From Atopobiaceae bacterium (GTDB lineage: Bacteria > Actinomycetota > Coriobacteriia > Coriobacteriales > Atopobiaceae), in contig JAFWMH010000062.1 of the NCBI GenBank assembly GCA_017510785.1, positions 1 to 36,039 of the forward strand: 36,039 nucleotides of DNA, written 5' to 3'. The stretch's first letter is position 1. Each line of letters opens with the position of its first letter. The notes under the pieces were generated by a model. The model saw only the letters and a program-made list of their open reading frames with translations. It made no database searches and had not been told where the DNA came from. Positions 15,975 through 26,393 of this stretch are shown piece after piece. The position numbers were made by a program, and so were the translations under genes.

Positions 15975-16223
15975 GCAAACCGCGGGCGAAGCCCGCACCA
16001 ACACTCCCGGCGTCCCCGTTCCAGCCGAGACGATGGGCCGCCCTCTCTGCTTGTCCCGGCGCAGTTCCGCAGCGAAGCGAGGACTGTTTGAGCACGGGCG
16101 CAAACCGCGGGCGAAGCCCGCACCAACACTCCCGGCGTCCCCGTTCCAGCCGAGACGATGGGCCGCCCTCTCTGCTTGTCCCGGCGCAGTTCCGCAGCGA
16201 AGCGAGGACTGTTTGAGCACGGG
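15975..16223. repeat. Exact 124-bp direct duplication
   Basis: Bases 15975-16098 recur exactly at 16100-16223 (period 125). Each copy contains GCGGGC-GAA-GCCCGC. Part of the repeat is also found, inverted, at 19856-19890, so it belongs to a dispersed family. Confidence 0.85.
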
Positions 16224-16243
16224 ACAAGCAGAGAGGGCGGCCC
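16160..16243. repeat. 23-bp inverted repeat downstream of groEL
   Basis: A perfect 23-bp inverted repeat (16160-16182 with 16221-16243) encloses 38 nt. It lies 23 bp past the groEL stop and may stabilise the transcript end or terminate; no T-run follows on the minus strand. Confidence 0.7.
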
Positions 16244-16266
16244 CTCCCAGAGTTTCAGACTAACGC

Positions 16267-17922
<1,656 letters not shown>

Positions 17923-17953
17923 CTAAATAACGAAACAACGAATCGATTGCGAA

Positions 17954-18244
17954 CTAGTCCTCAATAACGGCATAGATGTCGTCGGCACGAAGCAGGAGCA
18001 GGTCCTCGCCGTCGACCTTAACCTCGTTGCCGCCAAACTTGCCATAGAAGACCTGGTCGCCAACCTTAACGTCGACGGGAATGCGGTTGCCGTTGTCGTC
18101 GCGCTTGCCCTCGCCTACGGCAATAACCTCACCGCGCTGCGGCTTCTCCTGTGCGCCGGACGAAATGTACAAACCGGTTGCAGTCTTCTCCTCCTTGGGA
18201 GCGGGCTTAACGAGTACGCGATCGCCCAGGGGCTTAAGAGTCAT
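17954..18244 (-). CDS. groES: Co-chaperonin GroES (Hsp10)
   Basis: This is a 96-residue lid of the GroEL chamber and starts MTLKPLGDRVLVKP. The mobile loop (KEEKTATGLYIS), QRGEVIAVGEG, VKVGDQVFYGKFGG and the C-terminal LLLRADDIYAVIE strand are all present. AAGGAGG precedes the ATG at 18244. First gene of the groESL operon. Confidence 0.98.
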   Translation of the reverse strand: MTLKPLGDRVLVKPAPKEEKTATGLYISSGAQEKPQRGEVIAVGEGKRDDNGNRIPVDVKVGDQVFYGKFGGNEVKVDGEDLLLLRADDIYAVIED

Positions 18245-18360
18245 GGTGCATTACCTCCTTAAGTGACGCCTAAATGCGCCTGTGCTATAGCCAACGTTGG
18301 GTATAGTACCCACCTTTGCGGGTTTATACAACGGGATGTCAAAAAATCTTCATTGCGACA
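18245..18360 (-). promoter_or_regulatory. groESL leader with palindromes; no CIRCE
   Basis: The leader has palindrome CCAACGTTGG (18292-18301) next to the inverted repeat GGGTA-TAG-TACCC (18299-18311). A TACTAT -10-like box (minus strand, 18303-18308) lies inside the second, with a weak TTGTAT 17 bp further upstream. I find neither TTAGCACTC-N9-GAGTGCTAA (HrcA/CIRCE) nor a HAIR motif (CTTGAGT-N7-ACTCAAG). Confidence 0.45.
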
Positions 18361-18576
18361 CTTAGATTTTCGGCGATTTTTGGCACGGATTGGGCTGAGG
18401 CAGGAGACAAAAGCTTTCGGTGGGCCATGCGGCTTGTGTTGACGAGTCCGCTCTGCGCAAGCCGCCTTCTGCAAGCCGCCTCTGCCACGCACAGATTTTA
18501 TCTAATATATTTGTTTCGTACGATGGCCCCGCCAAATGGGTAAGATGAAATGGGTCGAGACGACGAGAGGAACCCC

Positions 18577-19669
18577 ATGAAGAAGATCGTTAAACGCATC
18601 GCGCTTGGCATCGTTGCCGTTGTGCTGATTGGACTCGTGGCGTTAGTGTGCGTTTACTTCACGCGTTTTCAAACCATGGCCACCATCGCGAAGAGCACGG
18701 GCTATTCAGACGGTTATAACTTGTATACCATGGACGTAACGTACGACTACAATGTGGAAAACATCATTGCCAAAGGCGAGGGCTCGCCCGACGCTAACTG
18801 AGCTACTCAGGCAGTGGTAGGCGAGGCGTTGCCGTATGCGCCCATCAACATTGAAACGCCCAAATTTGGCTGCAGCTCATTTGGCATAACCACCAAAGAC
18901 GGCAAGGTCCTCATGGGCCGCAACTACGACTTTAAAACCGATACTTCCGCGATTATGGTTCGCTGCGAACCCAAGGACGGCTACAAGTCAATAGCTTTTG
19001 GCGCGTTGAGCAACATTCACGACAACGAACCCGACGCGGGCATTGTTGAGAGGTTAAAGGCCCTCACGGCGCCGTTCATTTGCCTCGACGGGATTAACGA
19101 AAAGGGCGTTTCGATTTCCGTTCTCACGCTGGACTCCGACCCCACGCAGCAAACCACCAGCAAGCACGACATCTTTACCACGCTTGCCATTCGACTCGTC
19201 CTCGACCGTGCCGCAACCACGCAGGAAGCCGTAGACTTGCTGCGTTCCTACGATATGCACGCGAACTCGGGCAGGGATTATCACTTTTACATTAATGATG
19301 CGTCGTGCGACGGCCGCGTCGTTGAGTGGGACTGCGAAAGCGATACGCGCGAGCTCACAGATACGCCCACGCGCACCACGACGAACTTCTTCATCACGCA
19401 TAAGGATAAAGTCACGTCCGACGGCAAGAATGGCATTTATGGTCACGGCAAGGACCGCTACGATAAAATCGAAAAGCTCCTCGACGCGAACGAGGGCAAC
19501 TACACCGAGCAAAACCGCATGGGATGCTTTGCAGGAAGCACAGCAGCTCCCCAAGGAGGGCGAGGTAACGAGCAACACGCAGTGGTCGGTTGTGTACAAC
19601 AACACCGATTGCACGGCCGACGTGGCAATTCGTCGCAACTGGGACGTCAAGACGGCGTTTGAGGTTTAG
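18577..19669 (+). pseudogene. Disrupted Ntn amidohydrolase (choloylglycine/penicillin-V-acylase family)
   Basis: A signal/anchor segment (KKIVKRIALGIVAVVLIGLV) leads into a family-like N-terminal part. An in-frame TGA at 18799-18801 then stops it, just before the expected self-processing region. After it, in the same frame, come FGCSSFGITT with the presumed nucleophile Cys, VLMGRNYDF and LDGINEKGVSISVLTL, all typical. Near 19515 the frame shifts: removing one C in AAACCGCAT joins EQN to AWDALQEAQQLPKEGEV and an intact C-terminus ending at 19669. Two independent lesions suggest a pseudogene; sequencing error is the alternative. The substrate of an intact version cannot be told (bile salt, penicillin V, ceramide or peptide amide). 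Confidence 0.8.
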
Positions 19670-19675
19670 GCGTGG

Positions 19676-19805
19676 TTTATACGCGGCGGACTTTGCCGCG
19701 CGGCGAGTCTTCCTCACATGCACGCGTCAAGCTTTTGAACTTTGGGCGGCGTTTATACGCGGCGGGCGTTTGACGGCTCCGCATGGCGGGGGCGCTCACG
19801 AGCCG
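19676..19805. repeat. Short direct repeats after the pseudogene
   Basis: TTTATACGCGGCGG occurs at 19676 and 19752, 76 bp apart, in otherwise featureless GC-rich DNA. Confidence 0.5.
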
Positions 19806-19941
19806 CCCGCCCCTAAAGAATGGTCAACTGCCCCGTCCGTGGCCCGGAGGGGGCCGTGCTCAAACAGTCCTCGTTCCTGCGGAACTGCGCGCGGCCGCTC
19901 CTCCGGGCCGCTCCTCGATTTGACGTTTCTTTAGGGGCGGG
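19806..19941. mobile_element. 136-bp palindromic (MITE/REP-like) element
   Basis: Terminal inverted repeats CCCGCCCCTAAAGAA (19806-19820) and the complement (19927-19941) are perfect over 15 bp and extend to ~22 bp with two mismatches. Inside is a nested 10-bp inverted repeat GGCCCGGAGG/CCTCCGGGCC. Bases 19856-19890 match, in reverse, part of the 124-bp duplication next to groEL (18 identical, a 4-6 nt variable gap, then 12 identical). No ORF of note. Confidence 0.65.
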
Positions 19942-20139
19942 GCGAGCCGGGGTGGTTCGGTTCGCGAGTGCCCTTCCGCTGTTTCGGCACTTTGTGAGCG
20001 AGTTCTAATGCAGCGGCTGCGTCCTTACCGCGACGTGCCTCCATTCCCCGGCCTCTTCTAAGGCAAAAGCCTGCACCACCGCCGTGTCCGCGCCTGTTCC
20101 GGCCTCCTCGGGACAAAAACCGTGCGTCTCGCCTCCGCG
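19942..20139. other. Gene-free stretch
   Basis: No convincing gene or site is seen between the two palindromic elements. Confidence 0.4.
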
Positions 20140-20341
20140 ACATAAAAAATAGTGGGCACGACGTTTCGGGCTTTTCGCAAAACCCCAGTTGGCGAGTGCA
20201 TATTCATAAATACTGCAGCATCACGTGCCCACTATGTATTTTAGCCAGTGGGCATGTGATGTTTCTGATTTTATGCTCCAGACCCCGTGAGCTGGTGTTT
20301 TGTACGAACGTTCAAAACTACGTGCCCACTATTTTTTATGT
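20140..20341. mobile_element. 202-bp MITE-like element with 21-bp terminal inverted repeats
   Basis: The left end ACATAAAAAATAGTGGGCAC plus G (20140-20160) is the exact complement of the right end (20321-20341). Within it, GTGCCCACTATGTATTTTA (from ~20224) and CAGTGGGCATGTG (from ~20248) are further copies of the same core in both orientations. It encodes nothing. This is the structure of a non-autonomous transposable element; no flanking target duplication is obvious. Confidence 0.65.
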
Positions 20342-21090
20342 AAAGGAATCGTCAGCCCCACGACAACCCGTCATCCCTGCGCCATGAGACGTCTCAAGTG
20401 TTCACGGCCCTGGTTTTTATCCCAAGACGGGACATGGCGGGTGAATGAACATACGTCGAAGGCCGGAACCCGACGCCCACGCGGCGTACGTGGCGGTCAT
20501 CGGAAGCTGGGGACTCGACGCCCACGCAATGTACAGCGCCTCGCGCGTAATCTCGGCTTTGAGCAGCGAAGCCTTCTACGACCAAACAGAACCATGCGAT
20601 TCTTCACGCCTGCAAAAGCCCTCTTCCCGCGCAATCATACCGAGAGGGAAAGAATTAATCCCGCCATTACGGGCATGTACAGACATTACATATTATCATG
20701 TAATCAGCATTTTTTCGCACTTAAGAACGCGTTGTTAAGCGCGAAAAAAATCTTGATACGATATCACATATCAACTTTCGTATGACGCTCTGACCTGCGC
20801 TTTTGTTCAAATCCAGAGTGTTTCATCATTATTCACATCACAATTTTTTCGCACTTAACGAACCTCCCCAATCGCAAAGGCTTATCCCAAGGCAAATCCC
20901 GTGTTTAACAATACCATTTGCCGCTCGCCGTGCCCACGCTCCGGTAACGGCTCCTCTAGGAAAAGAGTCTGAGCCTCTCCGCCGCCCGTCAATTCCCCCG
21001 AAAAACTTCCTGTATGTAAGCCAAAAACCGTGCCGCAACGCATACTATATATACATAGGTCGAACAAGCTTATCCGAAGAAGGTGAGGTC
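20342..21090. other. Long gene-free leader region before the InlB-repeat protein
   Basis: The region has no convincing gene. It holds an A/T-tailed hairpin at 20709-20751. The 16-bp word ATTTTTTCGCACTTAA from that hairpin recurs at 20843-20858. Nearer the gene, TACTATATATA at ~21045 is a candidate -10 region. The low GC content compared with the genes suggests a complex regulatory region or past insertions. Confidence 0.4.
20709..20751. terminator. Bidirectional terminator-like hairpin
   Basis: ATTTTTTCGC pairs with GCGAAAAAAAT across a stem that continues through TTAA and AACGCGTT, so a U-run follows the stem in either direction. Confidence 0.55.
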
Positions 21091-23904
21091 ATGAACGCAT
21101 CAACATCGCAAACGAAACCACTCACACTCCTTACGCGGATAATAGCAGTTCTATGTGCTGCGATTTTGTCCATTGGGCTTGCAGCCGCAGCACGGCCGAC
21201 GTTGGCGCAAGAAGACCTTGGGAGCACAACGAGCTACGACCCCATAAACGACAGGTACGCATTCCGCATGGACGCGCAGAAGGACGAAAATCCTGAAACC
21301 TCCCTCACGCTGTGCAAATCCAAAAGCGCCTCTCTGCAAATTGCCAAAGCCGACATCGTAAAGGGCATAGAGGCAATCGGTAGCGACGTTGACTCTTGGT
21401 CAAGTTACGTCGAAGATGACTTCGCGTTCGACTACACCCCCACTCCCGGAGCAAACAACAGGGTGCTTGTTAAAACGCTCGAAGGACAGCCACCCGCCAC
21501 CGATGGAAAGGAATCGTTTTGGATAGAAGCCCAAGACTCATACTATCCCGTCGAGGTTAAGGGCGAAGTGACCAGCAAAAGCGAAGCAGGAGACAAAAGC
21601 AAGGCAGGCGGCACGGCCAGTATAGTAACCCCCTCGGAAGACGGTCGCTACGCCCCCGGCGCGAACGTCTCGATTAAGGCGACGTCCAAACCTGGCTACG
21701 CATTCAAGAAGTGGACACAGAGCGGTGGTGCACCAAAGGGCCTTGGCACGGCAACGTTTGCGAACGACGAAATCGCCGCAACTACCTTTACGCTTCCCAA
21801 TGACGACCAACAATGGCTACCAGTCTTTAGCGACGAATACAAGTACACGCTTACCGCCATGTTCGAGCCAATCACCAACTTCACCGTTAAGTTCGATAAA
21901 AACGCTAAAGGCGCCACGGGCACCGTGGCCGACCAAAGCTTCGTGTATGGCACCGCACAATCGCTCACCCCCAACACATTCTCGTATGTTGGCTACACCT
22001 TTGTTGGCTGGAACACGGCCGCCGACGGTTCCGGCACCTCCTACAAGGATAACGAGTCGGCGAATATTCCCGCCACCGAGCGAGTCGTCACGCTCTACGC
22101 ACAGTGGAAGGCTGCGTCTTACAACGTTACCGTTACGCCCGAACCGGAGGCCGGGGGTACCGCGTCTGCAAACCCAACATCGGCGACGGCCGGCACAACC
22201 ATCAAGCTCAGCGCAACGCCCGCCGACGGATATCAGTTTGCAGGGTGGGAGGTCACTGCAGGCGACGTTACCATCGCTAACGACTCGTTCGTCATGCCTG
22301 CGAGCGACGTAGTCGTTACGGCCACCTTCGAGAAGGTCCCCGCAACCTACAGCATTTCGGTCGTGAAGCCCGAAAACGGCACAGTTGCAGCAGACAAAAC
22401 CAGCTCGGTCGAAGGCGAAACGGTCACCCTCACCGCAACGCCAAGTGCAGGTTTTGTCTTAAGGGCGTGGGACGTAAAGGACGCCAGCGGCAAGTCGATA
22501 TCCGTTGTGAGCGGCGTAAGTGCGCAGGCCGACGGAAGCGATTTGGCCAGCGGCGACGATGCCCGTATCGGCGGCGAGGATGCCCAGGTTGATGGGAACC
22601 TTCAGGCCGACGGGACCGCTCCAGCCGACAACGTCAACCAGACCAGCAGCAACAATCCATCCGGCATCACCGCCCAAGCTGAAGGCGACGCAGCAGCCGT
22701 GACCGGGACCTTCACCATGCCCGCCAGCAACGTAACCGCAAGCGCCGCCTTCGAGCAGCCCACCCCCACCACATGCACCATCACCTTCGAAAAGAACGCC
22801 GAGAACGCGACCGGCACGATGGATCCGCAGGAGGTCGAGAAGGGCGTCGCCACATCCCTCAACACCAATGCCTTCCAACTCGCTGGCTACACCTTCAAGG
22901 AGTGGAACACGGCCGCCGACGGCTCTGGCACCGCGTACGCCGACGTAGCAACTGTCACCGCGACCTCCGACATGACCCTCTACGCACGGTGGGTGGCTAA
23001 CCCCACTCCTGTCACGTACACCATAAACTTCGAAAAGAACGCCGAGAAAGCGACCGGCACCATGACCCCACAAACGGTAGAGGCGGGCACCACTGTGTCT
23101 CTCAGGGCCAACGCCTTCCAACTTGCAGGCTACACCTTCAAGGCGTGGAACACGGCCGCCGACGGCTCTGGCACCGCGTACGTCGACGGCGCCAATATCA
23201 CCGCGATTTCCGACATGACCCTCTACGCGTACTGGACGAAAAACCAGGAGCACACACATAAAGTGGCGCCAAAGCCCGACATGGGAACGAGCGCAAAAAA
23301 CACCTACACTTCGAGACAAAACGAGATTACCTATACCATTACTCAAAAAGTCCCATCCGATGCCACGTACATGTGCGTCTGGTCCGATTTAAATGAAACC
23401 ATGTATTACACAACCAAGCCAGAGAACGTTGTGGTGAAGTTGTCAGACGGGACCACGATCGAGACTGCTACCAAAACCATTAACGGCCAACGTCTCGAGG
23501 TCACTGTTTCCGACGCTGCGCCAATAGCTGATAAAACAATAAATATTGTATACTCCGCCAAAGTTCGCGACGACGCCAACCTCAATCCATACCTCAACAC
23601 ATCGAGGAACATAGCCTCGATTCCGTATTCGTCACACGTTGAATTCCGCTATACCGACGGCTGCAAGAACGAGGCAGTGTCCCAGTCCGAGTCCATTAAG
23701 ATTAGCTTGGGCTCTTCCAATTCTGGTAACAGCTCCAGCTCATCGAACAACACCACGACCACCCGGACGAGCAGCACCGCAACACCCAGAACATCAGGCA
23801 CTCTTGCCACAACGGCCGATTTGACTTCGGCTGCGGGCGCCGCAGTTGCGCTTGGCGCGGGTGTCTTTGCTCTGGCCGCAGGTTTTGCGAGGAATCGCAG
23901 GTAG
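21091..23904 (+). CDS. Surface protein with InlB B-type repeats and degenerate sorting signal
   Basis: This is a 937-residue secreted protein. A signal peptide (TRIIAVLCAAILSIGLAAA, cleavage near residue 40) precedes a ~220-residue unique domain. Repeats follow: Listeria-Bacteroides/InlB B-type units at ~264-339, 561-634 and 643-715 (each with GYTF-x-x-WNTAADGSGT), and two shorter GGTAS/GTV-type bacterial repeats at ~343-416 and 420-556. The second of these carries a ~70-residue Asp/Gly/Ala-rich insertion. A further beta domain (~720-870), a Ser/Thr linker and a C-terminal helix with RNRR end it. The sorting motif position reads LATTAD instead of LPXTG. The start at 21091 (MNASTS) has GGTGAGG upstream. 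Likely adhesin. Confidence 0.85.
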   Translation: MNASTSQTKPLTLLTRIIAVLCAAILSIGLAAAARPTLAQEDLGSTTSYDPINDRYAFRMDAQKDENPETSLTLCKSKSASLQIAKADIVKGIEAIGSDVDSWSSYVEDDFAFDYTPTPGANNRVLVKTLEGQPPATDGKESFWIEAQDSYYPVEVKGEVTSKSEAGDKSKAGGTASIVTPSEDGRYAPGANVSIKATSKPGYAFKKWTQSGGAPKGLGTATFANDEIAATTFTLPNDDQQWLPVFSDEYKYTLTAMFEPITNFTVKFDKNAKGATGTVADQSFVYGTAQSLTPNTFSYVGYTFVGWNTAADGSGTSYKDNESANIPATERVVTLYAQWKAASYNVTVTPEPEAGGTASANPTSATAGTTIKLSATPADGYQFAGWEVTAGDVTIANDSFVMPASDVVVTATFEKVPATYSISVVKPENGTVAADKTSSVEGETVTLTATPSAGFVLRAWDVKDASGKSISVVSGVSAQADGSDLASGDDARIGGEDAQVDGNLQADGTAPADNVNQTSSNNPSGITAQAEGDAAAVTGTFTMPASNVTASAAFEQPTPTTCTITFEKNAENATGTMDPQEVEKGVATSLNTNAFQLAGYTFKEWNTAADGSGTAYADVATVTATSDMTLYARWVANPTPVTYTINFEKNAEKATGTMTPQTVEAGTTVSLRANAFQLAGYTFKAWNTAADGSGTAYVDGANITAISDMTLYAYWTKNQEHTHKVAPKPDMGTSAKNTYTSRQNEITYTITQKVPSDATYMCVWSDLNETMYYTTKPENVVVKLSDGTTIETATKTINGQRLEVTVSDAAPIADKTINIVYSAKVRDDANLNPYLNTSRNIASIPYSSHVEFRYTDGCKNEAVSQSESIKISLGSSNSGNSSSSSNNTTTTRTSSTATPRTSGTLATTADLTSAAGAAVALGAGVFALAAGFARNRR

Positions 23905-24035
23905 GCCAAGGCGCACATGGCTGAGGATGGGTGCCAATTGGGCCAATTCCGGCCCGAATCCGAGGGCAAAAAACTATTTCCCAACGAAAACAACACGCCA
24001 TGCGCCACAGACAAAAGCGCCGAGCGAACCCGCCG

Positions 24036-25985
24036 TCACTGTTCCTCAAGCTCGAACGTCATGCTAAAGACGTTGCATCCGCCCGTCCGCTCGTACAACA
24101 AACTGCTCGCCGTCTCGCGAATGAACATGATGCCCATGCCACCGTCGTCCAAGTCCTCAAAATCGCGCTCGCCGGTCTCGTGCGCGAGGGGATCGAACGC
24201 CACGCCGTCGTCCACCAGGCGTACAGTAAGCTTCCCATCCTCACGCTGCGCCCACACATCGACCCTCGTCGCTCCTGAATAGTTGGCGACATTGGAAAAC
24301 GCCTCGTCAATTGCAAGCATCGCGCGCCTTACCATCGTGGTATTGCCGCACAGCTCAAGAATCCCATACCGAAGCGTCGAGAACGACGCAATCTCAGGCG
24401 AAAGCTCCCAGTGCCACACGTCACCCTCCCCCGCAAATAAGCACAACAACGTAAGATCGTCAAACTGCTCGCGACCCGCAGCAAAGGCATCGATGGAGTC
24501 CGCAAGCGTTCGCACAGCTTCCCGTGCGTCATGAGTATCGCAAATCGCCTCCGCGAGCCGACCTTCGCCAAAGAGTTTATCACCTGCACTCGCGGCCTCG
24601 GTTGCCCCATCGGTGTAGAGCATAATTCCCTCGCCGGGCACCAGCTTAATCCGCTCCTCCAGAATCTCCGCATCCTCAAACAGTCCCAGCGCGATTCCCG
24701 TATCGGGAACGATGAATCCCCTTCCCACCACGTACGGCTTGGTGTGCCCTGCGTTAGCAAAGCACAACTCGCTGCCTGAGGGATCGTAAACCCCTGCGAA
24801 TGCCGTCACGTACATGCCTTCGGGATTGTTCGCCAGCAAGGAGTCGTTTACCTCGTTGAGCGCCTGAGCAGGATTAACGCCACGCTTGAGCTTCTCGTGC
24901 ACCATCGCACGACACATCGCCATAAACAGCGCCGCGCTCACGCCTTTGCCCGAAACATCTGCTATCACCACGCAAATGCGCCCATCCTCGCGAATGAACA
25001 GGTCGTAAAAGTCGCCACCCACCTCGCGCGCCGCGCGAAACATCGCAAACGCTTCGAACCCCGGCCCAACCTCACGAGAGGTTTCCGGCACGAAGCCCAG
25101 CTGAATGCGTCGCGCAACCTGCAGCTCGGTAGTCGAGGCAACACGCTCCTCGGTCATCTCCTGAATGCGGTCGACGTAATTCTCAATATTGATGGACATC
25201 TGATTAAAGGACTCGGCAATCTCGCCAATCTCGTCGTTGCGGGCGAAGTCGAGCGGCGTGTTATCGCGAGCGCGATCCTGAATGAAGTTGCGCATCTTGG
25301 ACGAAACGACGCGAAGCGGCCTTACCACGTCACGCTGCAAAAGGAGAATCTCGAGCGCAATCACTAGCATCAAGATGGTAATCATTGGAACGGCGAACGA
25401 GAGCGCGTTATCGTTAACCGACGTTACAATAACGCGCACGTTGAACTCCGTGCATATTACGAAGTAGCGATCGTATCCTTTCATCTTCAGCGGATAATAC
25501 CATGCGTAGGTAGTCCCGTATTCGTTCTTAATCCGCTCGGGCGAATCAGACAAAACCTTTCCCGAAAGAGCGGCGATTTCGGCTTTGTCGAAGGGCGTGT
25601 CACTAGTTGCACCAAACGGGAAGTACTGCCGCGCAAGCTCGTCGTCTTCGTCCTCATCTCCTGCCGCATAGTAATACGTGCGAGTCGTTAGACCCTCGTC
25701 TGCCGTGTAAATGGAGATGTACTTCAAATTGTACGTCTCGCATACCCAGCGCAAGTTCCCACGCATCTCGTCATACACTTCGGAGTCGGGATCGAACACC
25801 TCGTCCTCGTCGAGGTTTTGCAAGTTGTAGCTTACGACATCGGCGGCTGATTCGGTTTGCGTTGCACCCAGCTTAAGCGTTTCGTTCCAGCTGTAGAGGT
25901 AGCTCAAAGCCAGCGAGGCCGCGGCAGCGAGCGTAAGGGCCACAAGAGTAACAATGGCAAAGCGCTTAAGAATCGAATCGCGCAT
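24036..25985 (-). CDS. HAMP-SpoIIE phosphatase fused to an RsbW-like kinase domain
   Basis: This is a 649-residue sensor. Membrane helices at ~9-31 and ~195-216 enclose a ~160-residue extracytoplasmic domain; HAMP follows (~218-270). The PP2C/SpoIIE domain (~290-515) has GGDFYD (323-328), DVSGKG (343-348), YTDG (457-460) and DD (509-510), all metal-binding residues present. The last ~120 residues are a GHKL ATPase: DEAFSNVANYS (N-box, ~560-570), VDDGVAFDP (~591-599) and GGMGIMFI (~615-622). Phosphatase and anti-sigma kinase are thus on one chain, acting on STAS anti-anti-sigma proteins. The STAS gene lies 26 bp upstream. No sigma-B gene is in the window. Confidence 0.9.
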   Translation of the reverse strand: MRDSILKRFAIVTLVALTLAAAASLALSYLYSWNETLKLGATQTESAADVVSYNLQNLDEDEVFDPDSEVYDEMRGNLRWVCETYNLKYISIYTADEGLTTRTYYYAAGDEDEDDELARQYFPFGATSDTPFDKAEIAALSGKVLSDSPERIKNEYGTTYAWYYPLKMKGYDRYFVICTEFNVRVIVTSVNDNALSFAVPMITILMLVIALEILLLQRDVVRPLRVVSSKMRNFIQDRARDNTPLDFARNDEIGEIAESFNQMSINIENYVDRIQEMTEERVASTTELQVARRIQLGFVPETSREVGPGFEAFAMFRAAREVGGDFYDLFIREDGRICVVIADVSGKGVSAALFMAMCRAMVHEKLKRGVNPAQALNEVNDSLLANNPEGMYVTAFAGVYDPSGSELCFANAGHTKPYVVGRGFIVPDTGIALGLFEDAEILEERIKLVPGEGIMLYTDGATEAASAGDKLFGEGRLAEAICDTHDAREAVRTLADSIDAFAAGREQFDDLTLLCLFAGEGDVWHWELSPEIASFSTLRYGILELCGNTTMVRRAMLAIDEAFSNVANYSGATRVDVWAQREDGKLTVRLVDDGVAFDPLAHETGERDFEDLDDGGMGIMFIRETASSLLYERTGGCNVFSMTFELEEQ

Positions 25986-26011
25986 GGAAACTCGACGCTC
26001 CCCCGTGGCCC

Positions 26012-26302
26012 CTACGCAATGTTAAGGCGCCTGTCGAAGCCGGCCATGTGCAGGACCTCGCGTACCTCGGTTGACGCGTTGATAATAACGAGGTTGCCCG
26101 ACATCTTTTTGTGCGCCGTAACCAACTGGCGCAGTCCCGCAGAACAGATGTACTCAAGCTCCTTAAAATCGACAACGAGCTTCGTGGTGTCCTGCCCAAC
26201 TGCGGCAACCGCTGCAGCGAACTTGGGAGCGGCACTCGCGTCGAGCCAGCCAAAAAGCGCGATGGTAGTCGTGTTGTCCTCGGTTTTGGTAATGATGCTC
26301 AT
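26012..26302 (-). CDS. STAS-domain anti-anti-sigma factor (RsbV/SpoIIAA type)
   Basis: The 96-residue protein is a single STAS domain: ATIALFGWLDASAAPKF-like first strands, KLVVDFKELEYICSAGLRQL in pieces, then NLVIINASTEVREVLHMAGF. The serine in CSAGLR corresponds to the phosphorylated residue of the usual DSSGL. The start at 26302 has GAGGAG 6 nt upstream; the longer frame to 26503 overlaps the next gene. It is the probable substrate of the phosphatase and kinase domains encoded just downstream. Confidence 0.9.
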   Translation of the reverse strand: MSIITKTEDNTTTIALFGWLDASAAPKFAAAVAAVGQDTTKLVVDFKELEYICSAGLRQLVTAHKKMSGNLVIINASTEVREVLHMAGFDRRLNIA

Positions 26303-26335
26303 GGAAGCTCCTCGAATACGCACGTAGATTTTTTT

Positions 26336-26341
26336 ATTATA
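26336..26341 (-). promoter_or_regulatory. TATAAT -10 box before the STAS gene
   Basis: A perfect TATAAT lies on the minus strand 33 bp before the STAS start. The -35 region 17 bp upstream (TACCCT) is poor, so an activator or an alternative sigma factor may be used. The box separates this two-gene unit from the three-gene unit upstream. Confidence 0.5.
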
Positions 26342-26393
26342 GCGCCTGAACGACGAATAGGGTACCTCGGCGGCGGATGGGACGCCTCGGCTT

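Noticed and set aside
18799..18801. TGA as a selenocysteine codon in the Ntn hydrolase gene
   Set aside because: The position is not the catalytic cysteine, a second lesion exists downstream, and no SECIS-like hairpin was evident just after it. Pseudogenisation or sequencing error is simpler.
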